Part shown: positions 1 to 8,950 of the stretch, piece by piece | How the letters are laid out: each line of letters opens with the position of its first letter | Numbering within the stretch: position 1 is the first letter of the stretch | Assembly (NCBI GenBank): GCA_022510605.1 | Contig: JAFLTB010000009.1 | Location: 1-38,789, forward strand | Length of the DNA stretch: 38,789 nucleotides | Reading direction: 5' to 3' | From: Lachnospiraceae bacterium | GTDB taxonomy: Bacteria > Bacillota > Clostridia > Lachnospirales > Lachnospiraceae | Made by a program: the position numbers and the translations under genes | Notes under the pieces: generated by a model | Databases searched by the model: none | The model's input: the letters and a program-made list of their open reading frames with translations, nothing else | Told to the model about the DNA's origin: nothing

Positions 1-35
1 GTGGGAATATTTGACGCTTGCGTCACGATTCCCAC
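1..35. repeat. Nested hairpin at the window edge, possible terminator of the ABC operon
   Basis: The arms GTGGGAAT (1-8) and ATTCCCAC (28-35) enclose a second inverted repeat TGACGC-TT-GCGTCA (12-25). The outer stem may continue to the left of the window. It lies downstream of the last permease gene (minus strand, ending at 78), so it may end that transcript; any U-tract would be outside the window. The rest of 36-77 shows nothing recognisable. Confidence 0.45.
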
Positions 36-77
36 GGCCTGAACGGCAGTTTCTTTTTAACTTCTGGTATTAAAATA

Positions 78-959
78 TTACCCCTTTACAGAACCCAGAG
101 CAATACCCCGGATAATGAATTTGGAGAGGCACAGGTACACGATAATCAACGGAATAATCGCAATACCAAGAACCATGTACACCTTTCCTAAGTCAAAGTT
201 ACTGTTAGCTTCTGCCTGAAGACCGGCAATAACCAGCGGCAGGGTTGCATTTTTACTGCTGCCATCCATCAACAACTGTGGCAGGAAGTAATTGTTCCAG
301 GATGCTACGAACTGGAAGATTAACTGCACTGCCATGGCCGGTTTCAAAATCGGCAGGACAACAAAGTTAAAAATGTAAAATTCGTGGCCGCCGTCAATCC
401 GGCCCGCCTCCACAATCTCTAACGGCAGGGAACTCTCCATGTACTGCTTGATGAAGAAGAATACCGCCGGGGAAGCAATGGTCGGGAAAATCAGAGGAAT
501 ATACGAGTCATATAATCCCCAGGATTTCATCATATCCACAAAACCCAATGCCGATACCTGGGTTGGCACCATCAGGATTACCATAATGGTGACAAATGCC
601 GCCTTTTTCAGACGGAAATCATAGGCGTGCAGACCATAGGCTGTCAGAGTGGAGAAATACACACTCAGGATACAGGAAGACGCTGCCACAATCAAACTGT
701 TAAGCATGGAATGGAACAACGGAACATTGGAGTCTGCCAACACATTTTCCCAGTTAGTGATAAAATTTCCACCGGGAATCAGATTGAAAGTCCTGGTCAG
801 AGTCGCATTGTCCTTCGTCATATTAATTACCAGTGTAACAAAGGGAAACAGTGCAATGACACAGATAACAATCAATACTACATAGGCAATGACACGCCTC
901 AGAATCAGCACTCGGCGCCCTTTCAGTTCACTGGCTGTCAGATTACTCGCTTTTGCCAT
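78..959 (-). CDS. Carbohydrate ABC transporter permease, MalG type
   Basis: 293-residue inner-membrane subunit of a binding-protein-dependent sugar importer. The first hydrophobic segment is near residues 22-45 and several more follow. The cytoplasmic EAA loop that docks the ATPase is visible near residue 183 (EAGRIDGG...LPILKP). The ATG follows the stop of the upstream permease directly, with a GGGGG ribosome-binding site inside that gene's tail, so the two permeases are translationally coupled. No ATPase gene is present, so a shared MsmK/MalK-type ATPase elsewhere is expected, as is common for this family. Substrate is inferred from the neighbouring cellobiose phosphorylase to be cellobiose or a related beta-glucan oligosaccharide. 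Confidence 0.93.
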   Translation of the reverse strand: MAKASNLTASELKGRRVLILRRVIAYVVLIVICVIALFPFVTLVINMTKDNATLTRTFNLIPGGNFITNWENVLADSNVPLFHSMLNSLIVAASSCILSVYFSTLTAYGLHAYDFRLKKAAFVTIMVILMVPTQVSALGFVDMMKSWGLYDSYIPLIFPTIASPAVFFFIKQYMESSLPLEIVEAGRIDGGHEFYIFNFVVLPILKPAMAVQLIFQFVASWNNYFLPQLLMDGSSKNATLPLVIAGLQAEANSNFDLGKVYMVLGIAIIPLIIVYLCLSKFIIRGIALGSVKG

Positions 960-1970
960 TTACTGCACCCCCTTTGCTGCCTTCATAGCTTGTTTCTTTG
1001 CCTTCTTATTGGCCTTCGCCTCCTTGGCATCATCACTCTGCATAATACGGAACAGGAAGATGCCTAACAGTCCGGCTACTAAGAACAGAACAACGGATTC
1101 CGCTCCAGCCACTCCGATATCACCGGAACCGGTAATGCCGGCACTGATATCCATAATTACCGTCTTGGCAACGCCACTCGGCCCGCCCATCTGGTTCGTC
1201 ATCAATCGCGGAACATCAAAGAGCTGCAGACCACCAATCATGGAGGTTACCAGCACGTATAAAAGAATCGGTTTCAGCATCGGAATCGTAATCCTCCGAA
1301 ACTGCTGTCCTGCGCTGGCCCCGTCAATGGAGGAGGCCTCATACAGCGCCGGGTCAATACCCATAATTCCTGCCATCAAAAGAATGGTGGTATTTCCCGT
1401 CCACATCAAAAACTGAATGAAGGCAACGAGCAGCCGGATACCCCACTCACTACTCAGAAAATCAAAGGTTCCCCCGCCCATACTTTCTATGATGCTGTTG
1501 ACCGGTCCCTGTTTTGCGAACAATTTACAAAACAACACAGCGATGGAAGAGGCCATTAACATATTCGGCAAATATAAAATAACCTTTACCGCCCCTGTCC
1601 CTTTCAGTTTCAACCGGATATCGGTAAACCAGGAGGCAAACAACAGCGAACACAGAATCTGCGGAATAAATCCGAGAAGCCATAGTAATAAGGTGTTGCC
1701 AAAATATTCTAACAGATGCCCTTGGGTAAATGAGGAGACATAGTTATCAAATCCCACATATTCCCTGAATATCTCTGTAGGATTAATCATGCTCCGATAC
1801 TGCGAAAAGAAACTGGTATAAAACGTTTGAATCAACGGGTATAATTGAAACACCGCATATGCAGCAAAGAACGGCGCTATGAAAATCAGGCCCCATTTTC
1901 CGTATTTCAATTTATGTGGGCGCTGGTAGCGCATCTGCCCTGCCTCTGCTGACTTTGCTTTTCCAGCCAT
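960..1970 (-). CDS. Carbohydrate ABC transporter permease, MalF type
   Basis: 336-residue partner permease. The start is placed at the ATG at 1970 (MAGKAKSAEAG), which has a strong AGGGGGG ribosome-binding site; an upstream in-frame start near 2039 lies inside a terminator-like hairpin and has no site. A basic N-terminus precedes the first membrane segment; the EAA loop is near residue 212 (EASSIDGASAG...IPMLKP). The C-terminal tail is very rich in Lys and Ala. It lies between the solute-binding protein gene and the MalG-type permease, the normal SBP-F-G order. Acts in the cytoplasmic membrane as half of the translocation pore. Confidence 0.93.
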   Translation of the reverse strand: MAGKAKSAEAGQMRYQRPHKLKYGKWGLIFIAPFFAAYAVFQLYPLIQTFYTSFFSQYRSMINPTEIFREYVGFDNYVSSFTQGHLLEYFGNTLLLWLLGFIPQILCSLLFASWFTDIRLKLKGTGAVKVILYLPNMLMASSIAVLFCKLFAKQGPVNSIIESMGGGTFDFLSSEWGIRLLVAFIQFLMWTGNTTILLMAGIMGIDPALYEASSIDGASAGQQFRRITIPMLKPILLYVLVTSMIGGLQLFDVPRLMTNQMGGPSGVAKTVIMDISAGITGSGDIGVAGAESVVLFLVAGLLGIFLFRIMQSDDAKEAKANKKAKKQAMKAAKGVQ

Positions 1971-2004
1971 AAAATCCCCCCTTACCTGTGGTAAAGTTAT
2001 TTTT

Positions 2005-2040
2005 ATTAAAAATAGTGGGACAGGACACCCCTGCCCCACT
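2005..2040 (-). terminator. Terminator-like hairpin between the binding-protein and permease genes
   Basis: On the minus strand the arms at 2030-2040 and 2014-2024 form an 11-bp stem (AGTGGGGCAGG with CCTGTCCCACT, one G-U pair) followed by ATTTTT. It sits 55 bases after the binding-protein stop codon and before the permease start. Such intercistronic partial terminators usually make the binding protein more abundant than the permeases. Two smaller palindromes lie in the same gap (TATACT-TAGC-AGTATA at 2055-2070 and AGTGAAT-TT-ATTCACT at 2084-2099). Confidence 0.6.
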
Positions 2041-2094
2041 AAAATACAGTTGCGTATACTTAGCAGTATATCAATTACTTACGAGTGAATTTAT

Positions 2095-3516
2095 TCACTT
2101 TAATTCAGGATAGGATTTATGGGTCTCATCTTTCCACTTGGCAATCGCTTCATCCTTGCTGCATTTACCATCAAAGTAATCGTACATTGCATTATACAGG
2201 TTCTCGATGCACATCTGGTCATATGGGGATATATTGCTGCAGTCGATATTCTCTGCCGCTGCGCCAAGTGCTGCTACCAGGGACTGTCCGCCCAGGAGAC
2301 CACTGGTTACGCCATCTTTCTCTAACTGTGCATTTGCCTCTTTGTTGTTTATGAAGTCCTGAGTACCCTCACTGATTTTGCACATGATATCTTTATCCGT
2401 GCAGAATTTCTTCATGATGTCTGCCACCAGTGTAGCATTGTCCGTTCCCGTTGCGGCACAGATGAAAGAACCACCCCAGTTGAAGGACTGTGGACCGGTA
2501 CATATTGCCCAGTCACCGTAACTTCCGCCACCGGTGTAATTGCCGTCCTTATCTGTCTTAGAACCGGAATTAGGTGCCATGGTGAAGTTAATCAACCATG
2601 CTGGTCCGAAATATCCAAATACATTACCATTCTCACCCATGCCTGCCTGCCAGTCATCATCCCAGATCTTTGTCTTCTGGTTATAACCCTTGTCTGTATA
2701 GTCCTTTGTCTGATCAATCCATGCTTCAAGAGCCGGGTCCAGCTGAAGCTTGTTGTCATCACTTACAAATTTCTGGGATACGTTGTTGGCGTACACACGA
2801 ATGGCATCGGCATAACCGGAAAGCATGGTGATCTTGCCATCGGATGCCTCTTTTACCTTCTCAGCTGCTGCAGTAAAACTATCCCAATCCTTTAACTGCT
2901 CCTGAATCTGCTCCGGATCATCGGTTCCGAAAATGTCTTTTGCATAGGAACGTCTGTAAATGAATCCAGCCGGGCATCCCTGCCAGGATATGCCGCGAAG
3001 AACGCCGGAGTCATCCGTTGCCGCTACCTTGGTGTAGTTATACATCTGAGCTAAATCGCTCTCCGCAATGTCCAGTCCCAAAATCGGTGCTGCCAACGTT
3101 GTGTTGGTGTACTTGTTGACATAGTCCATCTCACAGAGGAAAATGTCGATTTTGTCATCGGCTGCTGCACTTTCCTGTGCTGTCAGTGCCTCATCCAGTT
3201 TCTTCTGGTATACACCACCTTCATTAGGATTCTGAATGAAGTTAACCTTAACATCGCCAATTGTTCCGGTTTTCTTATCATAATCCGGATAATATTTCTC
3301 AATCATCTTCTGGAAATCCGTATTCCAAACATAAATATTCAGAACCTTTCCACCGCCGTCAGCAATCTTTTCGATCTCTGGAGCTGCGGTATTCTCTTCC
3401 GTAGTAGTGGTGTTGTTGTTATCCGTACTGGTACCTGCATCGTTGCTGTTACAGCCAGCCAGTGTGCCAACTACCATTGTCAGGGCCAGGGCCACTGCAA
3501 ACAATTTTTTCCTCAT
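2095..3516 (-). CDS. Sugar ABC transporter solute-binding lipoprotein
   Basis: 473 residues. It starts with a lipoprotein signal peptide: MRKK, a hydrophobic core, and a lipobox LAGC with the lipidated cysteine at residue 22. A Ser/Thr/Asn/Glu-rich linker (about 23-50) is typical of Gram-positive lipoproteins and precedes the periplasmic-binding-protein fold. It should capture the sugar outside the membrane and deliver it to the two downstream permeases. The start is supported by an AGGAGG site. The ligand cannot be read from sequence; cellobiose or a short cello-oligosaccharide is inferred from the neighbouring phosphorylase. Confidence 0.93.
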   Translation of the reverse strand: MRKKLFAVALALTMVVGTLAGCNSNDAGTSTDNNNTTTTEENTAAPEIEKIADGGGKVLNIYVWNTDFQKMIEKYYPDYDKKTGTIGDVKVNFIQNPNEGGVYQKKLDEALTAQESAAADDKIDIFLCEMDYVNKYTNTTLAAPILGLDIAESDLAQMYNYTKVAATDDSGVLRGISWQGCPAGFIYRRSYAKDIFGTDDPEQIQEQLKDWDSFTAAAEKVKEASDGKITMLSGYADAIRVYANNVSQKFVSDDNKLQLDPALEAWIDQTKDYTDKGYNQKTKIWDDDWQAGMGENGNVFGYFGPAWLINFTMAPNSGSKTDKDGNYTGGGSYGDWAICTGPQSFNWGGSFICAATGTDNATLVADIMKKFCTDKDIMCKISEGTQDFINNKEANAQLEKDGVTSGLLGGQSLVAALGAAAENIDCSNISPYDQMCIENLYNAMYDYFDGKCSKDEAIAKWKDETHKSYPELK

Positions 3517-3544
3517 AAACTATAGTCCTCCTGTCATTTTTTGA

Positions 3545-3565
3545 GTGTACCGATAACCGGCACAC
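3545..3565. promoter_or_regulatory. Imperfect inverted repeat in the binding-protein leader
   Basis: GTGTACCG and CGGCACAC flank a 5-base centre, with one mismatch. It lies about 30 bases upstream of the binding-protein start codon. It is unlike the LacI-type operators further upstream, so it could be a leader hairpin or the site of another regulator. No clear -35/-10 pair was recognised in the gap 3517-3623. Confidence 0.3.
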
Positions 3566-3623
3566 TATGAATAGTTTCCGAGGGTGTCCCATAAATCATA
3601 CATGGACATGGGGCCTCCCTCTA

Positions 3624-4634
3624 TTATTTACATTTCAGAACCGACTTTCCCTGCACCAGTTCACCTCTCACAACAACCCGCTCAATCAACGCCGATTTTG
3701 GCTGTTCAATCATTTCCACGAGTTTTTTTGCTGCAATCCGTCCAACTTCCTCTGCATTCTGCCGGTATGTGGTAAGTTTAGGCTCGATTACCTGAGCAAT
3801 CCGCTGTCCGTCGTATCCCGCCACAGAAATATCGTCGGGAATCGACAAGCCCTGTCCCTCAATTACATTGATACCACCAATACAAGAAAAATCATCCGGA
3901 TAAATGATACAGGTGGGTCTGTCCTGCAATGCTAATAATTCATTTGTTAATTCTGCCGAGACATCCGGTGAGTGATAGACACCTTCCCGGATATATTCCT
4001 CTCTTACCTCGATGTCAAACTTCTTCATGGTCCGAAAGAAACTTCCCAGACGATTCTGTGTCACTGAGGAATCGGCTCCATGAATGTATGCAATCTTTCT
4101 GTGTCCCTGTCTCACAATATAGGTTACCAATTCTTCCATTCCATATACATTGTCAGACAGGATACAGGAACGGTTGTCAAAAACATAATCAATGGTGACA
4201 ACCGGTATATTTCCATTTATCAGCTCCTTGACCTCATCTGCGTCAAAATCCACACAGGCTGCTACGACACCATCTACACCCCGGTATTTACTGTGTTCAT
4301 AATAAGATAAAACATCTTTCCCAGCATGCTTGCTGATAAAAGTAATATCATAGCCTTCTTCTTCCGCTCCCAGACGAAAACTGTCCAGTACATGCGAAAA
4401 ATATGAATGTGTCAATCCACTGTTCGCCTCATCCACAAACAACACACCCAGATTGTATGTGCGGTTTGTCTTTAACGCCCTGGCCGACGAATTGGGCAGA
4501 TATCCCATCTTCTTCGCCGTCTGGCAGATGCGCTCCTTGGTCTCCCTGCTGATATCCCCCCGGTTATTCAACGCCTTGCTGACTGTAGCCACTGAGACAT
4601 TGCACCGCCGGGATATATCCTTCATTGATACCAT
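3624..4634 (-). CDS. LacI-family transcriptional regulator of the sugar locus
   Basis: About 336 residues. The N-terminus has the LacI helix-turn-helix (MKDISRRCNVSVATVSKALN) with the hinge helix motif YLPNSSARALKTN, followed by a periplasmic-binding-protein-like sugar sensor domain. The start is placed at the ATG at 4634, 6 bases after GAGGG; ATGs at 4640 and 4625 are possible, while a longer reading to 4715 would run through the promoter. It is predicted to repress both its own transcript and the divergent cellobiose phosphorylase: both promoters carry the same operator core. The effector is probably the imported disaccharide or a derivative. Confidence 0.9.
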   Translation of the reverse strand: MVSMKDISRRCNVSVATVSKALNNRGDISRETKERICQTAKKMGYLPNSSARALKTNRTYNLGVLFVDEANSGLTHSYFSHVLDSFRLGAEEEGYDITFISKHAGKDVLSYYEHSKYRGVDGVVAACVDFDADEVKELINGNIPVVTIDYVFDNRSCILSDNVYGMEELVTYIVRQGHRKIAYIHGADSSVTQNRLGSFFRTMKKFDIEVREEYIREGVYHSPDVSAELTNELLALQDRPTCIIYPDDFSCIGGINVIEGQGLSIPDDISVAGYDGQRIAQVIEPKLTTYRQNAEEVGRIAAKKLVEMIEQPKSALIERVVVRGELVQGKSVLKCK

Positions 4635-4676
4635 GGCCATCCCTCGTTCGCTCAAAATTTCCAAAATTATCTTCTT

Positions 4677-4688
4677 AAACGTTTTCGT
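4677..4688. promoter_or_regulatory. Predicted LacI-type operator at the regulator's own promoter
   Basis: AAACGTTTTCGT contains the 9-mer CGTTTTCGT (4680-4688) found again in the phosphorylase operator. The centre AAAC/GTTT is palindromic. It begins seven bases past the regulator's -10 box, so binding would block initiation: autorepression. Confidence 0.6.
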
Positions 4689-4694
4689 AACTTT

Positions 4695-4723
4695 ACCATA
4701 CCACAATATCCACAATTCGTCAA
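4695..4723 (-). promoter_or_regulatory. Promoter of the LacI-family gene
   Basis: On the minus strand TTGACG (4723-4718), a 17-base spacer and TATGGT (4700-4695). Good vegetative sigma-A spacing, with an operator immediately downstream. Confidence 0.65.
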
Positions 4724-4766
4724 TACATTTTCATAAATAATTATTCAAATTGCACAAAAAAACTGG

Positions 4767-4795
4767 TTGCTTTTCACAGAAACATCCGATATAAT
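4767..4795 (+). promoter_or_regulatory. Promoter of the cellobiose phosphorylase gene
   Basis: TTGCTT (4767-4772), 17 bases, then a perfect TATAAT (4790-4795). The predicted start site is about 4802-4805, at the edge of the operator at 4805-4820. Confidence 0.7.
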
Positions 4796-4804
4796 AAAAC
4801 TATT

Positions 4805-4820
4805 ACGAAATCGTTTTCGT
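4805..4820. promoter_or_regulatory. Predicted LacI-type operator at the phosphorylase promoter
   Basis: ACGAAATCGTTTTCGT is a 16-base palindrome with one imperfect base pair and a central CG, typical of LacI/GalR operators. It resembles a CcpA cre site but departs from that consensus at two key positions, and it shares CGTTTTCGT with the site at 4680-4688. The local LacI protein is therefore the likeliest binder. Confidence 0.65.
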
Positions 4821-4860
4821 CCTAAAACATTCCCGCATCCAGCGGAGAACGGAGGAATAC

Positions 4861-7299
4861 ATGAAATTTGGATACTTTGACGATGACAAAAAAGAATATG
4901 TCATCACCACACCAAAGACCCCTCTGCCATGGATTAACTATCTGGGCAGCACGGATTTTTTTTCACTGATATCAAATACCTGCGGCGGCTACAGTTTTTA
5001 TAAGGACGCCAAATTGCTGCGCCTCACCAGATACCGCTATAATAATATACCAGGGGATGAGGGAGGCCGTTATTTCTATATTAAAGATGGCGATACCGTA
5101 TGGAATCCGGGATGGATGCCGGTAAAAACCGAATTGGACGCCTACGAATGCCGCCACGGTATGGGCTACACCCATATCCGCTCTGAAAAAGATGGACTGA
5201 AGGCCCATCTGCTCTCATTCGTACCGGTTCACGACCGCTGTGAAATCAACCAGCTGACCCTTACCAATGATTCCGACGAAACAAAGGAAATCAAACTGTT
5301 TTCCTATATTGAATTCTGTCTGTGGAATGCCATGGACGATATGACCAACTTCCAGCGGAACTTAAACACTGGCGAAGTGGAGGTAATCGGCTCCTCCATC
5401 TACCATAAGACCGAATACCGTGAGCGCCGTAACCATTACGCCGTCTTTTCTGTAAATCAGGATATCGATGGCTTTGACACCAGCCGGGACGACTTCCTCG
5501 GCGCTTACCGGGGTGTGACAGAGCCACAGGCTGTGGAAAACGGAAAGTCTTCGAATTCCATTGCCAGCGGATGGTATCCGATTGGCTCCCATTATTTCAA
5601 TCTTATGTTGAAACCGGGAGAAAGCCGTTCCTTTATCTTTGTACTGGGCTATTGCGAGAATGCTCCGGAAGAAAAATTTGAGGCACCTGACGTTATCAAC
5701 AAAAAGCCGGCAAAGGAACTGCTGTCCAAGTACCAAACCGATGACCAGGTGGCCGAAGCCTTCCATGAACTGAAGGCCCACTGGGAGCACCTGCTGTCCA
5801 AGTACACCGTGCGTTCTGAAGACGAAAAGCTCAACCGCATGGTAAACATCTGGAATCAGTACCAGTGTATGGTTACTTTTAATATGTCCCGTTCCGCTTC
5901 CTATTATGAATCCGGCATCGGCCGGGGGATGGGATTTAGAGATTCCTGCCAGGACTTGTTTGGCTTTGTGCATCTGATTCCTGACCGGGCCAGAGAACGG
6001 ATTATCGACATCGCTTCTACCCAGTTCCCGGACGGAAGCGCTTACCATCAGTACCAGCCTTTGACAAAAAAAGGAAACAGTGACATAGGCAGCGGCTTTA
6101 ACGACGATCCTCTGTGGCTTATTGCCGGAACCTCTGCCTATATCCGGGAGACCGGGGATTTCTCCATTTTGGATGAAATGGTTCCCTATGACAACGACCA
6201 GAGTCTTGCCACCTCCCTTTTTGAGCATTTAACCCGTTCCTTTGACTATATTATAAACCATCTGGGGCCGCACAAACTGCCGTTAATCGGCCGTGCCGAC
6301 TGGAATGACTGCCTGAATCTGAACTGCTTTTCCACAGAACCGGGAGAATCCTTCCAGACCTTTGGTCCCAGCGAAGGACCGGTGGCTGAATCTGTCTTTA
6401 TCGCCGGGATGTTTGTAAAATATGGCGGCGAGTATGCTGACCTCTGCGATGCCACCGGCAGACAGGAGGAGGCAGAACGTGCCCGTGCCGCCGTGGCCGA
6501 TATGACTGCCGCTATTGAAAAGGACGGCTGGGACGGCCAGTGGTTTATCCGGGCCTACGACGCCGACGGCAACAAGGTCGGCTCCAAAGAATGTGCGGAA
6601 GGTCAAATCTATATTGAACCTCAGGGCTTTTGTGTCCTGGCCGGCGTGGGACTGGACAACGGTCTGGCTGAAAAGGCGCTGGATTCTGTCAAAGAACGAC
6701 TGGATACCAAATACGGCATTGTCCTTCTGCAACCGCCGTATACAAAATACTATTTGAACCTCGGAGAAATTTCCTCCTATCCGCCTGGATACAAGGAAAA
6801 CGCCGGCATTTTCTGTCACAACAACCCGTGGATTTCTGCCGCAGAGACCAAACTGGGCCGTGGCACCCGTGCCTTTGAGGTTTACCAGAGAACCTGCCCG
6901 GCCTATCTGGAGGATATCAGTGAAATCCACCGCACAGAACCTTATGTATACTCCCAGATGATTGCCGGAAAGGATGCCAAGTTCTTTGGCGAGGCAAAAA
7001 ACAGCTGGCTCACCGGCACCGCCGCCTGGACCTTCATGAACGTCTCCCAGTATATCCTGGGCGTTCAGCCAACTCTGAAGGGCCTCAGCATTGACCCTTG
7101 TGTACCAAAGGATTTCGGCGGTTTCCACATCACACGAAAATACCGCAATGTGGAATATCATATTGAAGTGGAAAATCCGGAATCCGTGGAAAAGGGAGTC
7201 AAAGAACTGATTGTAGACGGCAAAAGCCTTGGAAAAACCACCGTAATTCCTTATGAGGAAGCAGAGAAGCCAGTGTCGGTTACGGTGATAATGGGGTAG
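4861..7299 (+). CDS. Cellobiose phosphorylase, glycoside hydrolase family 94
   Basis: 812 residues, matching the usual length of about 810-820. GH94 enzymes cleave a beta-glucosidic disaccharide with phosphate to glucose-1-phosphate and glucose, saving one ATP. Visible features: an N-terminal beta-sandwich starting MKFGYFDD and containing [10 protein letters not shown]; the (alpha/alpha)6 barrel with [15 protein letters not shown] near 349-363; and [10 protein letters not shown] with Asp480 and Asp483, the region holding the family's catalytic acid. No signal peptide, so it is cytoplasmic. GGAGG lies 5 bases before ATG. It is divergent from a LacI regulator and next to an ABC importer, which supports uptake followed by phosphorolysis. 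A related beta-glucoside phosphorylase specificity cannot be excluded. Confidence 0.92.
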   Translation: MKFGYFDDDKKEYVITTPKTPLPWINYLGSTDFFSLISNTCGGYSFYKDAKLLRLTRYRYNNIPGDEGGRYFYIKDGDTVWNPGWMPVKTELDAYECRHGMGYTHIRSEKDGLKAHLLSFVPVHDRCEINQLTLTNDSDETKEIKLFSYIEFCLWNAMDDMTNFQRNLNTGEVEVIGSSIYHKTEYRERRNHYAVFSVNQDIDGFDTSRDDFLGAYRGVTEPQAVENGKSSNSIASGWYPIGSHYFNLMLKPGESRSFIFVLGYCENAPEEKFEAPDVINKKPAKELLSKYQTDDQVAEAFHELKAHWEHLLSKYTVRSEDEKLNRMVNIWNQYQCMVTFNMSRSASYYESGIGRGMGFRDSCQDLFGFVHLIPDRARERIIDIASTQFPDGSAYHQYQPLTKKGNSDIGSGFNDDPLWLIAGTSAYIRETGDFSILDEMVPYDNDQSLATSLFEHLTRSFDYIINHLGPHKLPLIGRADWNDCLNLNCFSTEPGESFQTFGPSEGPVAESVFIAGMFVKYGGEYADLCDATGRQEEAERARAAVADMTAAIEKDGWDGQWFIRAYDADGNKVGSKECAEGQIYIEPQGFCVLAGVGLDNGLAEKALDSVKERLDTKYGIVLLQPPYTKYYLNLGEISSYPPGYKENAGIFCHNNPWISAAETKLGRGTRAFEVYQRTCPAYLEDISEIHRTEPYVYSQMIAGKDAKFFGEAKNSWLTGTAAWTFMNVSQYILGVQPTLKGLSIDPCVPKDFGGFHITRKYRNVEYHIEVENPESVEKGVKELIVDGKSLGKTTVIPYEEAEKPVSVTVIMG

Positions 7300-7416
7300 T
7301 TGGTTATATGGGTTAATAATCAGGAACATCCACGAATCGACTCGAGTCGGTGATGCTTCGCATCAAATACTCTCGCTGATTTCGTGGATGTTCCTGATTT
7401 AACATATAAGCCAACT
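7298..7416. repeat. Long nested hairpin element A, downstream of the phosphorylase gene
   Basis: A perfect 19-bp stem (7318-7336 with 7381-7399) is extended outward, with small bulges, to AGTTGG (7298-7303) and CCAACT (7411-7416), so it starts at the phosphorylase stop codon. The loop holds TGATGC-TTC-GCATCA (7351-7365). On either side of this are the boxes AATCGACTCGA (7335-7345) and TCTCGCTGATT (7371-7381), which recur inverted in element B. It probably ends the phosphorylase transcript. The stretch between the two elements (7417-7578) shows no gene or other structure. Confidence 0.7.
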
Positions 7417-7578
7417 CGCCGGACGCAAGGGCTTGCTGTTCCCTATAAGAATGGCAATTCGCTAAAATGCAGAACTCCAACAATCCAGGATAAAAGGATA
7501 TTCTCTGCCAATACTATGTTGTCCACATTATGTAGTGATGGTCTTTATTTTGGGAGGGGTGGCGGATAAACAGGATTG

Positions 7579-7661
7579 AAACAAGAGATACCCTCCAATC
7601 AGCGAGAACCTTCAACGCGGAGCGTTGTGAGTTCGAGTCGATTGGAGGGTATCTCTTGTTT
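7579..7661. repeat. Long nested hairpin element B, bidirectional terminator-like
   Basis: A perfect 22-bp stem joins 7579-7600 and 7640-7661, and the plus strand ends in six Ts. The loop holds CAACGC-GGA-GCGTTG (7613-7627). Read on the minus strand, it carries the same boxes as element A (positions 7633-7643 and 7597-7607) at the same distance, while the outer arms are unrelated. It lies just downstream of hflX, which converges on it, and can end transcription from the plus strand. Confidence 0.7.
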
Positions 7662-7672
7662 TTTATAACTGT

Positions 7673-8950
7673 TTAATGCGCCAGCGCCGGCGGCACACTG
7701 GCCCGGACAAAGATTCCATCCTCCCTATACTCCTCCACCTCCAGACGGCCCTGCTGCCGTATAATCTGGATTTTGCCGGCCTCCTCATAAGGAAAGAGCC
7801 TCTCTATCGTGACAAATCCGGCGTCTAACATTTTTACTATTTTTTCCAGAAGCTGTTCCAGTCCCATGCCCTCTCTGGCAGAAATGGACACAGAGGCATC
7901 GCTCCTTGTATCCTTCCGTCCTGTATTCTCATAAAGCAGAATTTCCCCTCCACCCATCGGCTCCGTCGAGAGCACATCCACTTTATTAAATGCTGTCAAC
8001 ACCGGCTTGCCGGTAATATCCAGCGCCTCCAGCGTATCGTACACCACTTCCATCTGATGTTCCTTATGAGGATTGGAAGCGTCTACCACATGGAGAATCA
8101 AATCGGCATATTTTGCCTCCTCCAGCGTGGAGCGGAAGGCCCGCACCAGCTGATGGGGGAGTTTACTGATAAAGCCCACCGTATCGGTGAACAAAATCTT
8201 TTGTCCATCCTCCCTCTCCAGACTCCGGGTGGTGGGGTCCAGCGTGGCAAAAAGTTTGTCCTCCTCCAGCACCTCCGCCTGGGTCAACGCATTCAAAAGA
8301 GTGGATTTCCCGGCATTGGTGTAGCCCACAATGGCCACTGTGGGAATCTGGCTCCGGCTTCTCTGCCGGCGCATGGTGTCCCGGTTCTGTACCACTTCCT
8401 TTAACTGGCGGTTCAGAAGGGAAATCCGATCCTGAATCAGCCGCCTGTCCATTTCCAGTTTCTTCTCGCCGGGGCCCCTGGTACCAATCCCACCGCCCAA
8501 ACGGGACAGGGACTTGCCAAGACCGGTAAGTCTTGAAGCCCGGTATCGCAGCTGGGCCAGCTCCACCTGAAGCTTTCCCTCGCTGGTTCTGGCATGGGCG
8601 GCAAAAATATCCAGAATCATCACCGTGCGGTCAATTACCTTGACCTGTAATGTTTCTGAAAGATTGGTAATCTGCGCCGGGGACAGTTCATCATCACAGA
8701 CAATGGCATCTGCCTGGCGGTTACGGACAAGGTCCGCCAGCTCCTGAATTTTTCCCTTTCCCACATAGGTACCGGGATGAATAGCCTCTCGCCTCTGAAT
8801 CAACTTTCCTACAGTCTCGGCCCCCGCCGTGTCAGCTAACTCCTGCAATTCCTCCAGAGAGGTCTCCACATCGGCATCGTTTCCTTCTGTATTTACTGCC
8901 ACCAGAATAACCCGTTCCTTTTTTTCTGCTGTCTCAAATGTCTTCGTCAT
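7673..8950 (-). CDS. hflX: GTPase HflX, ribosome-splitting factor
   Basis: 425 residues. HflX GTPases bind the 50S subunit and split stalled or stress-arrested ribosomes. The N-terminal HflX domain has the family signature GGGIGTRGPGEKKLE. It is followed by the G domain: P-loop GYTNAGKST (about 208-216), DTVGF (about 255-259) and NKVD (about 321-324). A short C-terminal domain ends SVPPALAH. The ATG overlaps the birA stop as ATGA, with AAGGAGG inside birA, so the two are co-translated. Length and motifs are complete. Confidence 0.95.
   Translation of the reverse strand: MTKTFETAEKKERVILVAVNTEGNDADVETSLEELQELADTAGAETVGKLIQRREAIHPGTYVGKGKIQELADLVRNRQADAIVCDDELSPAQITNLSETLQVKVIDRTVMILDIFAAHARTSEGKLQVELAQLRYRASRLTGLGKSLSRLGGGIGTRGPGEKKLEMDRRLIQDRISLLNRQLKEVVQNRDTMRRQRSRSQIPTVAIVGYTNAGKSTLLNALTQAEVLEEDKLFATLDPTTRSLEREDGQKILFTDTVGFISKLPHQLVRAFRSTLEEAKYADLILHVVDASNPHKEHQMEVVYDTLEALDITGKPVLTAFNKVDVLSTEPMGGGEILLYENTGRKDTRSDASVSISAREGMGLEQLLEKIVKMLDAGFVTIERLFPYEEAGKIQIIRQQGRLEVEEYREDGIFVRASVPPALAH

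Noticed and set aside
4805-4820. CcpA cre site at the phosphorylase promoter
   Set aside because: Two key consensus positions do not match and the palindrome extends further; the local LacI regulator explains it better, though CcpA cross-binding is possible.
5362-7329. Long open frames antisense to the cellobiose phosphorylase gene (5362-6228 and 6283-7329, minus strand)
   Set aside because: They shadow a clearly recognisable GH94 gene, have no family resemblance, and result from its codon usage.
7384-7569. 61-codon frame between the hairpin elements
   Set aside because: It begins in the stem of element A, lacks a ribosome-binding site and shows no protein pattern.
7601-7645. GAGTTCGAGTC in element B resembles a tRNA T-loop
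   Set aside because: There is no anticodon arm, D-arm or CCA end, and the outer stem is 22 bp, far longer than an acceptor stem.
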